Positions 45,187-54,705 of a stretch of 64,000 bases of DNA are shown one piece after another; the first letter of the stretch is position 1; each line of letters opens with the position of its first letter. Origin of the DNA: Rutpela maculata. Taxonomy: Eukaryota; Arthropoda; Insecta; Coleoptera; Cerambycidae. The position numbers were made by a program, and so were the translations under genes. The stretch spans positions 107,017,869 through 107,081,868 of the forward strand of contig OW386285.2 in assembly GCA_936432065.2 (NCBI GenBank). Direction: 5' to 3'. The notes below the pieces were generated by a model, which was not told where the DNA came from, ran no database searches, and was given only the letters and a program-made list of their open reading frames with translations.

Positions 45187-45440
45187 AGGTGTATAGAATA
45201 ATATCCTGAAAAGTTTACATTTCGCTCGAATACAGAACATAAAAAAAGTGAAAAAAAAACCATTTTTATCCATTTTTCAAAATTTTGAAATTAAGTCAGG
45301 GTAGGAAAAAATAAAAAATACAGGTGGATAGAGCACGTGTTTCTGAATAAAAAATATCTTAATAAAATTTATCGCTAAAGCCACGGTATTCCTGGAAAAA
45401 AATAGTGAAGTAACTTTGTCACTCTGCGCGGCCAGCGCAC
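45095..45440 (+). repeat. Inverted arm, partner at about 52,905-53,290
   Basis: TATTATAGCCCAG, TAATGAGTTCGTG, ATAATATCCTGAAAAGTTTACATTTCGCTCG-type and AAATTTATCGYTAAAGC phrases recur in reverse at 53,260-52,940 with scattered differences. The two arms flank the Ty3/Gypsy element. Confidence 0.8.
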
Positions 45441-46192
45441 GGTTAAATGCATACTATGGAACCTCTAAAAATTCTTAGCTGTTCTATCGAGTAAAGTAAA
45501 GCTTTTTTCTCTTTCTTTTAAACATTTTTATTAGAAAATAGTTGGGTAAATAGTGAATATGGAGGGAAAATATATAATTATGGACGCATACTCAGACACC
45601 ACACATAGCCGCTGAATCGATCGCATGAATTTTTATGTGCCTTTACTGTATTGTATTTATTACACCTATCCACATTTCAGCTATATCCAATGGATTCCTT
45701 ATACATTTGTTAATGTGTTGGAAAAGTTCCAGAATTTATATTCAAAACAATCAAAGATATTTTCTTAGCTATGAGGATAAGATCCTGAAAATCGCAATTT
45801 CTTATCATGATCTGATTGATCATATTTTCGAAAAAATGCATACAAATAAACGATTTTGTGTTTGAACATTCGAAAAGTATAAATTTTTTCCGAAATGGCG
45901 ATATTTTATTTTTTCCAATGGGTCAATTTCTCGACAAGTTACAGCCTCCAATATATATATATATATATATACTTATCAAAAAAAATCATCAAGCAAGGAA
46001 ATTAAAATTATTTGAGATGTACTTTTTTTTTAATCCTCGTTACTACAACTTAATAAACCATAATAATCATGAAGTGTACATACTTTTATCATGAAGTGTA
46101 CATACTTTTTAACAGTTCTCAATGAAGAAAGAATTTTTTTAAAGGGCTTTTATTTTTTTGTATATTGTTTATAACGATTGAGTTCGAGCGTG

Positions 46193-46196
<4 letters not shown>
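45441..46196. other. AT-rich DNA with microsatellites, no gene
   Basis: A (TA)n tract lies at about 45,951-45,971, and ATCATGAAGTGTACATACTTTT is repeated twice in tandem at about 46,066-46,110. No recognisable coding motif. Confidence 0.5.

Positions 46197-46271
<75 letters not shown>
46197..46271. repeat. (TA)n microsatellite at the Gypsy insertion point
   Basis: About 37 uninterrupted TA units run up to the 5' LTR; TA-rich DNA resumes after the 3' LTR at 52,727. The element evidently inserted into a TA tract, which hides its target duplication. Confidence 0.9.
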
Positions 46272-46274
<3 letters not shown>

Positions 46275-46717
46275 AATATGTTGCACCCTTAAAATTTAAG
46301 GTTATGTTACTAAAAAGTAGGCAGACTTCAACAGATCGAATGTCTGAATGATTGTAGTGTATTTGCACCTACTCGAAAAAGAACCTACCAGAAGATTCCA
46401 AAGTGACATCTGGAATCCTCTAGAGAATGGTGGCGTCATCACAGAACAATCGAGATCTGTCATTTTTAAGTATAAAAGACCAACCGCATTCTCGGCGAGT
46501 AGTTCAGAAAGTATAGAAAGTGAGGTTAAGAGTTCAAAAATAAACAAAGTAATAAACATTGTGATTTTAGTCAGTAAAGTGTATTTAAATTAATAATAGT
46601 ATTGTGAAGTATCCAGTAAATATTTAATAAAGTGTGTTAGTGGACATCTCTTGTTATAATTTTTGGAACCCACGGAATTTGCGAGGGTGGTTTCCTAAGG
46701 GTGGAAACACGTCACAA
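46272..46717 (+). repeat. 5' LTR of the Ty3/Gypsy element
   Basis: It starts TGTAATATGTTGCACC and ends CACGTCACAA. A TATAAAAG box at 46,471 is well placed for the element's own promoter, with AATAAA-type signals downstream (for example near 46,625). Confidence 0.95.
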
Positions 46718-46719
46718 AT

Positions 46720-46737
46720 TGGTGTCAGAAAGCGGAA
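46720..46737 (+). promoter_or_regulatory. Primer-binding site
   Basis: TGGTGTCAGAAAGCGG starts 2-3 bases after the LTR. It resembles the TGGTGTCAGAAGYGG site of several Gypsy lineages with one extra A. Confidence 0.7.
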
Positions 46738-47329
46738 TTTTATGACAAGAGGAGCTCTGAAGTTGTGTTGGAGTGTTCGAGAAGTATTCTCGAGAGTTAG
46801 TGCTAACACAGGACTAATTTACTGGACATTGTTCGAGGGTTATTTTCGAACAGGAAAATAGTGTTTAAGTGCATTTTTGAGACATTGTAGAACATTTTAT
46901 TAGGACATTAGTGGGATAATTAAATCCTTTGAACTGAGAAGTGATAGAGACACTGAAAAAGACTCATTTAGTGCGTGAAAATTTCTAGAACTTTTCTATT
47001 TGGACATTAGTGGAGATTATTAAATTCTCTGAACTGGATAGTGACAAAAGACTCTGGATAAGACTTTTTCGTGCTATTTCGAGATTTGTCTGAAAAGTTC
47101 CATTACCGATATTGACGTGACAGTTAAATTTATTTTATTTTAATTTCGTCGTATGCCCGTAACAACAAGAAGTATGGCATCCGATAAACAAATACAGGAC
47201 TTATTCGAACAATTCCAAAAAATGATGGCGCAGCAACGGCAGGAAGACAAAGTAGAACAGGAGAAAAAACGTCAAGAGGAAGAAAGAAGACGTCAAGAAG
47301 AAAGGGACGAATTAAAGAAAATGATGGAA

Positions 47330-47593
47330 GATCAGGAAATAAGACGTCAGAAAGAAAAAGAGGATGAAGAAATAAGACGTTAGAAAGAAAAAGAGGATGA
47401 AGAAAGAAGACGTCAGAAAGAGAAAGAGGATGAAGAAACAAGACGTCAGAAAGAAAAAGAGGATGAAGAAACAAGACGTCAGAAAGAAAAAGAGGATGAA
47501 GAAAGAAGACGTCAGAAAGAAAAAGAGGATGAAGAAACAAGACGTCAGAAAGAAAAAGAGGATGAAGAAAGAAGACGTCAAGAAGAGAAAGAC
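47330..47593 (+). repeat. 33-bp coding minisatellite in gag, about 8 units
   Basis: Unit starts (GATGAAGAAASAAGACGTCAG) fall at 47,330 (diverged), 47,363, 47,396, 47,429, 47,462, 47,495, 47,528 and 47,561, exactly 33 bases apart, so the frame is kept. Each unit encodes 11 residues of a charged helix. Confidence 0.95.
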
Positions 47594-48726
47594 GAATTGA
47601 GACAAATTATGGAAGACCTGAAGATACGACAGCAAGAGGAGAAAGAAGAACAAGAAAGACGACATCAAGAGGAAAAACAGGAGCAAGAAAGACGCCAGGA
47701 AGAATTAAGGAAAATTCTAAATGAACAAATCAAAATACAACAGGACGCTATAATTTCTGCCAATGAAGTACTAAAATGTGAAGTCAAAGAAGAGATAAAC
47801 AAGGTCGAAGGTAAAGTAGGAGTAGTCGAGACAGAAGTCAGTCAAGTAAAAGGAGAAGTAACCGAAGTTAAAGAGAAAGTAAACAAGTTCGAAGAAGAAG
47901 TCAAAGGAGAAATAGACCGGATTAAACGACAGTTGAGAGATAGAGGAAGCCAGCAGGTGGTATCATCGGGCCAGCGACTAAAACCTCCTTCTTTTGACGG
48001 CCAAAGTTCCTGGACGACGTACAAGAGGCAGTTTGAGGCAGCAGCATGTGCGAACAACTGGGATAACGAGGAAAAGGCCATGGCATTAGTTCTGGCATTA
48101 AGGGGCCAGGCCTCAGAGTTGCTTCAGACTATCCCAGTGGATAAACAAAGGGACTTCAAAGTCTTGGAAGCTGCATTGGACTTGAGATATGGCGACCAAC
48201 ATCTCGCCCAAGTATACCAAGCCCAGCTAAAATCACGAACACAAAAGGCTGGAGAGAGTTTACAGGAATTCGAAGCTGCGATAGAGAGACTGGCACACCT
48301 GGCATATCCGAGTGCACCTAGAGAATTTCAGGAACAATTAGCCGTAGGGGCCTTTTTAGATGGCATAAGGGACGAAGAGGTCAGGCGAGTTCTGAGGCTG
48401 ACAAGACACCAAAGTAGTAGCGAAGCTTTGGTGCGTGCACTTGAAGTAGAAGCCGCCTACAGAGATAATCCAAGGTCGAGAGTGCGAGCTGTGACTCTCG
48501 AAGAATCGCAACCAGAAATGAATCAGAACCCTATGTTGACTGAGATGCAGAAAATGTTTACCAAACTATTCGATAAATTGGATGGCCTAGGAAAGCAGGA
48601 TAAACAGCAAAATAAAGGAAAGCCGAGTGGTGGTATTAAATGTTATAACTGCGGCAAGGTGGGCCATATGAAACGAGACTGTCGACAGCAGAACTCGGAG
48701 AGTCGAGTAAATGCTGTAAATGTTGA

Positions 48727-48745
48727 AGAAAAGCAGGAAAACTAA
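48727..48745 (+). promoter_or_regulatory. Gag-pol -1 frameshift window
   Basis: Pol lies in the -1 frame relative to gag. The pol frame has a TGA at 48,724-48,726 and gag ends at TAA 48,743-48,745, so a ribosome must shift within these 19 bases. GGAAAAC at 48,736-48,742, directly before the gag stop, is the only slippery-looking heptamer, although it does not fit X-XXY-YYZ perfectly. Confidence 0.65.
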
Positions 48746-48768
48746 AGATAGCCAGCACCAAGGGGGCT

Positions 48769-51165
48769 GTGTTGGCTAGGGAATGCGGTGCCCCCAGAGA
48801 AATAAAGATTTCCCAGCTTCAAAGAATTCCAAGCAGTCTGTTGTTGCAAGGATATGTGAATGGAAGAAAATGCGTGTTTACTATTGACACCGGTGCTACG
48901 TCATCAATAGTGCGGCCAGGGTTTATATCAGGCTTGCAGATTGACAAGAGGCAAAATGGAGTAATCATTCGGACAGCCACGGGGGACAGGGCTGCGGTCC
49001 ATGGAGAAGTCGACTTGGAACTGCAGATTGGACGGTTGAGGTTCAATTACAAGGTCATTGTGGCTGACATTATGGATGATTTCATTTTGGGTCTGGACAT
49101 CATGGGAGAGCAGGGATTTATTGTTGATGTAGGGGAGCGAGTCTTAAAAATTGGAAATGAGGAATTTATTCTGGCAACCGCAGACGACCAATTCCATAAA
49201 GCGAGATTGTTAACAACACAGACGATCAAGATTCCTGCTCATTCAGAACAAATGATCGATGCTGCTGTAGAAGGAAATCCTGGAGGGTACCGTGTTGGCC
49301 TAGTTGAAGATGACGAATCGATTAAGTCCCTACCCAATATTATTGTGGCGAGAACTTTAACCCGGACTCAAGACAAAATCCCAATTAGAGTTGTTAATTT
49401 AAATTCCCACTCGGTGACAATTAAGGAAGGCAAACCGATTGGCTCCTATGAACCGGTCACATGGGTAGCGAGGTGCGAGGAACAAACAGAGGGAAGTTCG
49501 TCTACGAAAATAGACCAGGAAGTTTTGACCTTGCTGAGTACCCAGTTGGAGCATTTATCTGAGGATGAACGAAGGGAGGCAATCAAGTTCCTGGAAAAGG
49601 AAAGTTCGGTATTTGCCAAGAATACAGAGGCCCTTACAAAAACAGACATAGTCCAGCATCGGATAAATACTGGCGACTCACCAGCTATTCGACAACCACC
49701 TAGGAGGCTTCCATTAGCGAAACAAGAGGATGCCTCGGCAATGATAAACAAGATGCTGCAAGATGGAGTCATTGAGGAGTCAACGAGTCCCTGGTCATCG
49801 CCAGTAGTTTTGGTTGCCAAGAAGGACGGAACATTAAGATTTTGTGTCGATTATCGAAAATTAAATGATGTCACGAAGAAAGACAGTTACCCATTACCAC
49901 GAATTGACGACACGTTCAGCACGTTGGCAGGCTCACGATGGTTTTCTACGTTAGACCTTAGGAGTGGATACTGGCAAGTGGGGCTTCATCCTGATGATAA
50001 AGAAAAGACAGCGTTTTCAGCAGGCAGTGGTCTTTATCAATTTACCGTGATGCCTTTTGGACTTTGCAATGCGCCAGCTACCTTTGAAAGACTGATGGAG
50101 TTCGTGCTGCGAGGGCTAACCTGGAGGACGTGCCTGGTTTACCTTGACGACGTGCTTGTTATGGGACAGGACTTTACAGAACATTTGAAAAATCTTCAAG
50201 AAGTATTTGGGCGAGTCAGGAATGCCCATCTGAAGTTGAACCCGAAGAAGTGCCTGCTATTCCAGAAAGAGGTCAAATTTCTTGGTCACGTGGTGTCTTC
50301 GGATGGAATACAAACAGACCCCGACAAAATTTCTGCTGTACGAGATTGGCCAAGACCATCTAACGTTCATGAAGTACGGAGCTTCCTTGGCCTCTGCACT
50401 TATTATAGGCGCTTTGTGGAAGGGTTTGCAGAAATTGCGAAGCCATTACACCGGCTGACAGAAGAGAAAGTGCAGTACCAATGGACACCGGAATGTGAAA
50501 CGGCATGGAGAAAATTGAAGGCAGCTCTATGCACTGGTCCTGTGCTAGCGTACCCACAACGGGAAGGACTTTTTATTTTAGACACGGATGCCAGCAATTC
50601 TTCGGTCGGTTGTGTACTGTCCCAAATCCAGAATGGGCAGGAAAGAGTGATCGAATATTTCAGCAAGGTGCTGTCCAAACCGGAAAGAAATTATTGTGTA
50701 ACCCGGAAAGAGTTACTGGCCATCGTTAAATCAGTGGACCATTTCCATAAATATCTTTATGGAAGACATTTTAAGATTCGCACCGACCATGCTGCATTAA
50801 AATGGCTGTTGCAGTTGAAAACCCCTGAAGGTCAACTGGCTCGTTGGATAGAACGGCTGCAACAGTATGATTTCAAAATCGAACATCGACCTGGAAGATC
50901 TCATAAGAACGCAGACGCTTTATCTAGAAGACCATGCAAGGAAGATTGCAAGCACTGCCACCACGTTGAGAAATTTCAGGGTACGGTGGCCGTCAACACT
51001 ATTAAAATAGAGGTTCCGGATGATTGGACAACTGAAGCCCTTAGACAAGAACAACTGAATGACACAGAGATTGGGGTTATATTGAGAGCAAAAGAGAAAG
51101 GAATTCGACCAGCGTGGAAGGATGTTTCGGACAAGGCAGTTGGATTGAAGTTGTTATGCGTCTAG
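48769..51165 (+). pseudogene. Gypsy pol, protease-reverse transcriptase-RNase H part
   Basis: A long open frame (numbered here from the GTG at 48,769; the frame is open back to 48,727). Aspartic protease: FTIDTGATSS with the catalytic D at residue 40, and a downstream ILGLD motif. Reverse transcriptase: KKDGTLRFCVDYRKLN, FSTLDLRSGYWQV, QFTVMPFGLCNAPATF, and the catalytic YLDD at residues 458-461. RNase H: LDTDASNSSVG (D near residue 605) and RTDHAALKWL. It ends in ADALSRRPC and a tether region. All catalytic residues seen are intact. The frame runs into a stop at 51,163 because of the lesion before integrase. Confidence 0.95.
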
Positions 51166-52268
51166 TGATTCCCAGGTGTCGAGTACCGAAAGTACTTCAG
51201 GAAGTGCATAATGGAGCATCCGGTGGACACTTCGGCGTTAATAAGACCCTGAATAAAGTACGAGAACGATTTTATTGGGTAAATAGTCGTCAGGATGTGG
51301 AAGCTTGGTGTCGCAATTGCAAAATTTGTGCAGCAAGTAAGGGACCGCAGACTAGAAGTAGGGGTGCAATGAAACAATATAACGTCGGAGCTCCTTTCGA
51401 GAGGATTGCGATCGATATAGCCGGCCCATTCCCAGTAACCAAGGACAGTAACAAGTATATACTGGTTGCCATGGACTATTTTAGTAAGTGGCCAGAGGCC
51501 TATGCAATTCCAAACCAAGAAGCAGTCACTGTTGCCAAAGTCTTGGTAGATAATTTGATATGTCGGTTTGGTGTACCCCTGGAGCTGCACTCAGATCAAG
51601 GGAGGAACTTTGAGTCAGGGGTGTTTCAGCAAATCTGCAAGTTATTGGGGATACACAAAACACGGACAACAGCCCTCCACCCGCAATCAGATGAAATGGT
51701 GGAACGACATAACAAGACCATGAAAGAACATCTCTCTAAAGTGGTTCATAAGAATCAACGCGATTGGGATCTGCACATACCGTTCTTCCTCATGGCATAC
51801 AGAGCTGCCATCCACGAGTCTACGAAACAAACACCAGCCCGTGTAGTATTTGGTCATGAGATCAGATTGCCGTGTGATTTGATTTTCGGAACACCAGGCG
51901 GAGAACAGCTTCCTGTGAACAGCTATGTGGATGAAATGAGTGAACGGCTAAGAAATGTTCATGAGCTGGTTAGAGACCAAATCACCATAGCCAGTGACCG
52001 AATGAAGGCTCGATACGACCGTAAGGGTAGTTCAGAAGGGTTCAAGGCAGGAGATCTGGTTTGGCTGTACAACCCACAGCGAAAGAAAGGGAAGTCACCG
52101 AAACTTCAACCTCCTTGGGAAGGACCTTATACTGTTATTACCCGAATTAATGATGTCGTCTATCGGATTCAACGAAACAAAAAGTCCAAGATGAAGATCG
52201 TACACTTGGATAGACTGGCGAAGTACGTGAAAGAGGCTGAACTGCCTGACCGGGACGTTCAGGCTTAA
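51114..52268 (+). pseudogene. Gypsy pol, integrase part
   Basis: This is in a different frame from the upstream pol frame, with which it overlaps at 51,114-51,165. The zinc-binding HHCC motif uses H32, H39, C66 and C69. The catalytic core has D101, D161 and E197 with the expected 35-residue gap between the last two. A GPY/F-type C-terminal segment (PWEGPYTVITRI) follows, and the frame ends just before the polypurine tract. The first 15 or so residues are read-through of the lesion: compared with related elements, several tens of residues that normally precede the zinc finger appear missing. Confidence 0.9.
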
Positions 52269-52279
52269 GGAGGGGGCAG
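52267..52279 (+). promoter_or_regulatory. Polypurine tract
   Basis: AAGGAGGGGGCAG immediately precedes the 3' LTR and would prime plus-strand DNA synthesis. Confidence 0.85.
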
Positions 52280-52726
52280 TGTAATATGTTGCACCCCTTA
52301 AAATTTAAGGTTATGTTACTAAAAAGTAGGCAGACTTCAACAGATCGAATGTCTGAATGAATGTAGTGTATTTGCACCTACTCGAAAAAGAACCTACCAG
52401 AAGATTCCAAAGTGACATCTGGAATCCTCTAGAGAATGGTGGCGTCATCACAGAACAATCGAGATCTGTCATTTTTAGGTATAAAAGACCAACCGCATTC
52501 TCGGCGAGTAGTTCAGAAAGTATAGAAAGTGAGGTTAAGAGTTCAAAGATAAACAAAGTAATAAACATTGTGATTTTAGTCAGTAAAGTGTATTTAAATT
52601 AATAATAGTATTGTGAAGTATCCAGTAAATATTTAATAAAGTGTGTTAGTGGACATCTCTTGTTATAATTTTTGGAACCCACGGAATTTGCGAGGGTGGT
52701 TTCCTAAGGGTGTAAACACGTCACAA
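52280..52726 (+). repeat. 3' LTR of the Ty3/Gypsy element
   Basis: Same as the 5' LTR except for one extra C near 52,297 and four substitutions (near 52,361, 52,479, 52,548 and 52,712). Confidence 0.95.
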
Positions 52727-52824
52727 TATATACATATATATATATGTATATTTTTCCCATCCATCCTTTGCTTGTATTGTTTAAAACAAAAAAGCATCAG
52801 AAAGCTACAATTTCCATCTTTGAA

Positions 52825-52885
52825 ATGAGCCAACACTCATATGGATTGAACAAATTCTGATTTAGTGACATGTAATTCAGTGCGT
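52825..52885 (+). repeat. Dispersed repeat, partner of 1053-1112
   Basis: GAGCCAACACTCATATGGATTG and TTCTGATTTAGTG match the reverse complement of 1053-1112. Confidence 0.6.
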
Positions 52886-52904
52886 CGCGTCGGTGTCACA
52901 GTCA

Positions 52905-53290
52905 TACGTATCCAAGCGCGTGCACGCATGGATCTCGCTCCGAGTTATAACGTTACACTTGACTATTTTTTTCCGAGAAAACCGTAGCTTTAACGATAAA
53001 TTTTGTTAGGACATTTATTGTTCATAAATATGTGATCTATCCATCTGTATTTTTTATTTTTTTCTAGCTTGATTTAATTTCAAAATTTTGAAAAAATGAA
53101 AAAAAAATTTTTTCACTTTTTTTCTATGTTCTGCATACGAGCGAAATGTAAACTTTTCAGGATATTATTCGATACATTTCCACGAACTCATTAAAAAAAG
53201 TTTACTCAGTGTGCAAAATTTTGTGGGTAAATACCTTCATCGACTGGGCTATTATACGAGGTTTTATGCAATATTTTATACGCCAGAAAA
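52905..53290 (-). repeat. Inverted arm, partner of 45,095-45,440
   Basis: The reverse complement follows the first arm from ATAATAGCCCAG through TAATGAGTTCGTGG and ATAATATCCTGAAAAG to AAATTTATCGTTAAAGC. The short open frames in it are not genes. Confidence 0.8.
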
Positions 53291-54576
53291 TAAAATAAGG
53301 TATTTTTATCCCTAATCACAACAAAAACATCCGTTTCGATAGCTAATCACTAGGTGAATGGTTGGGTTCCATTAATGTACATAAACATTCTAAATTTAAT
53401 GACTGCAAATCACGAGAATTATAAATTCTTCTGTTGTGTTCCTCTGTTGTTTTAAAAATATATTGTCTTTGTCACAAGGAGAAAGGGCGATGCCTTGTCC
53501 AACAATGAGAGCTGCTTCGGGCTGATAACATTTTTCTGCATACAATTAACAAGTCATAGTAATAGTAACAATGTCATCATCATTTACCATTCTGCAGATT
53601 GAGTCCTTTGAACTTTTTGTATAAAATTAATTTTCACGTAAAAAATGAGTAGAACATATTTTATCGAAAATTTTTTAAGGGACAATTTTTTACAGAGATA
53701 TTTTTGCCAAGTGAACAGTTTAGCAGTTAAACTGACTAAATCGAATATGGAGGTGGTTTTCACAGTTTTAACGGATGTTGCAACCACAGTAGGAGAGGAA
53801 AGATTTCTTTATTATGATTTTGATATATTTCCTAACATTTCTGCCAAGTTTTAAATCTTTATGAATTTTTTCACGGATATAAATCTTAATTTTACTCGAT
53901 TACTTGTCGAGCGGAATCGATGGCTTCAAAAATATTTTTTTCGAGTGATCAAATAGAAGACTGTCTAATTGTACTGGTCTAATTGAGAAAGCATTCGAGT
54001 AAAATGTGAATACGACGCATTTTACCTTGAATTACACTAAGGCTTTCAGCATCATGAATTCCAACGAGTAATTTTTGTTACGTAAAACTTCTGTCTCCAG
54101 ACAACACATTTTATTCACAAGCCGAATAAAACTTACAGCAAAATGTGCCATCTGTGGGAGACTTTAGAATTCTCTCCCACTAAATAATACGCCTATCAAG
54201 CAAATACAAGGCATATCTAACATGTTAAATTAAGTAAATATTATAGTTTGAACCGTTACAATGTTAGAAATATCTATCTAGAAGAATGCAATTAAAATTT
54301 ATCATTTCATTCATACATAAAGTAAACTGGGTTTACGATCGGACTATCCGCTGTATTCCCATATTTAACATTAAAATAATGTTATTATGCATTTATATGC
54401 ATGTTATACAATAGTGACCTAAATGTTTAAGAAATGCTTTCGATTTCATTACAAAAGTAAACCATAAAAACAGGAAATGAAGAACTAGTTTTTTCACGAT
54501 GTATATTTTTTATATTTACATTAATCAGTCGAATTAATAGAAATTGAATGAATACTTTATTCAACATATTATATAT
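53291..54576. other. AT-rich DNA without a recognisable gene
   Basis: The overlapping frames at 53,584-53,854 have no recognisable motif. No repeat boundary was seen. Confidence 0.5.
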
Positions 54577-54705
54577 GTACAATGGTGCTCACCTTAAACT
54601 CACCACCCTTTGAGATGCTCCTTTTCTAACACGGCCCACTACAAATAAATTATACATTCCGACATTCCGTATTTTAGGTCAGAGTGGAGACTGACGTCAT
54701 ACTTT
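54577..54705 (+). repeat. Inverted arm, partner at about 57,318-57,436
   Basis: TCACCACCCTTTGAGATGCT, CCTTTTCTAACACGGCCCAC and TTTAGGTCAGAGTGG recur in reverse at 57,436-57,318 with few differences. The arms are 2.6 kb apart. Confidence 0.8.

Larger units (their letters stand above)
47153..48745 (+). pseudogene. Gypsy gag with a premature stop in an 11-residue repeat
   Basis: One frame of 530 codons from the ATG at 47,153, broken only by TAG at 47,381-47,383 where the neighbouring repeat units have CAG. The first third is a highly charged, coiled-coil-like region dominated by an 11-residue repeat (DEERRRQKEKE-type, 47,330-47,593). Then comes a further coiled coil (to about 47,940), a capsid-like gag domain (PPSFDGQSSWTTYKRQFEAA at about 47,990-48,050 through LEVEAAYRDN) and one zinc knuckle CYNCGKVGHMKRDC at about 48,640-48,690. 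Product: particle-forming, RNA-binding structural protein. Translation from the ATG would stop after 76 residues. The open frames on the opposite strand are artefacts of the repeat. Confidence 0.9.
46272..52726 (+). mobile_element. Nearly complete, young Ty3/Gypsy LTR retrotransposon
   Basis: The element has 446- and 447-bp LTRs, a primer-binding site, gag, pol (protease, reverse transcriptase, RNase H, integrase) and a polypurine tract; no envelope frame. The LTRs differ by four substitutions and one single-base indel in my alignment, about 99% identity, so insertion is recent. It is nevertheless broken: a premature stop in gag and a frame change with missing sequence before the integrase zinc finger. 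Order PR-RT-RH-IN identifies Ty3/Gypsy; the clade is not certain. Confidence 0.95.

Noticed and set aside
47130..47686. Long hydrophobic open frames on the minus strand resembling membrane proteins
   Set aside because: They are antisense to the 33-bp repeat of gag; the 33-bp period keeps the antisense frames open.
52147..52270. An envelope gene after Gypsy pol
   Set aside because: Integrase ends directly before the polypurine tract; there is no room for another frame.
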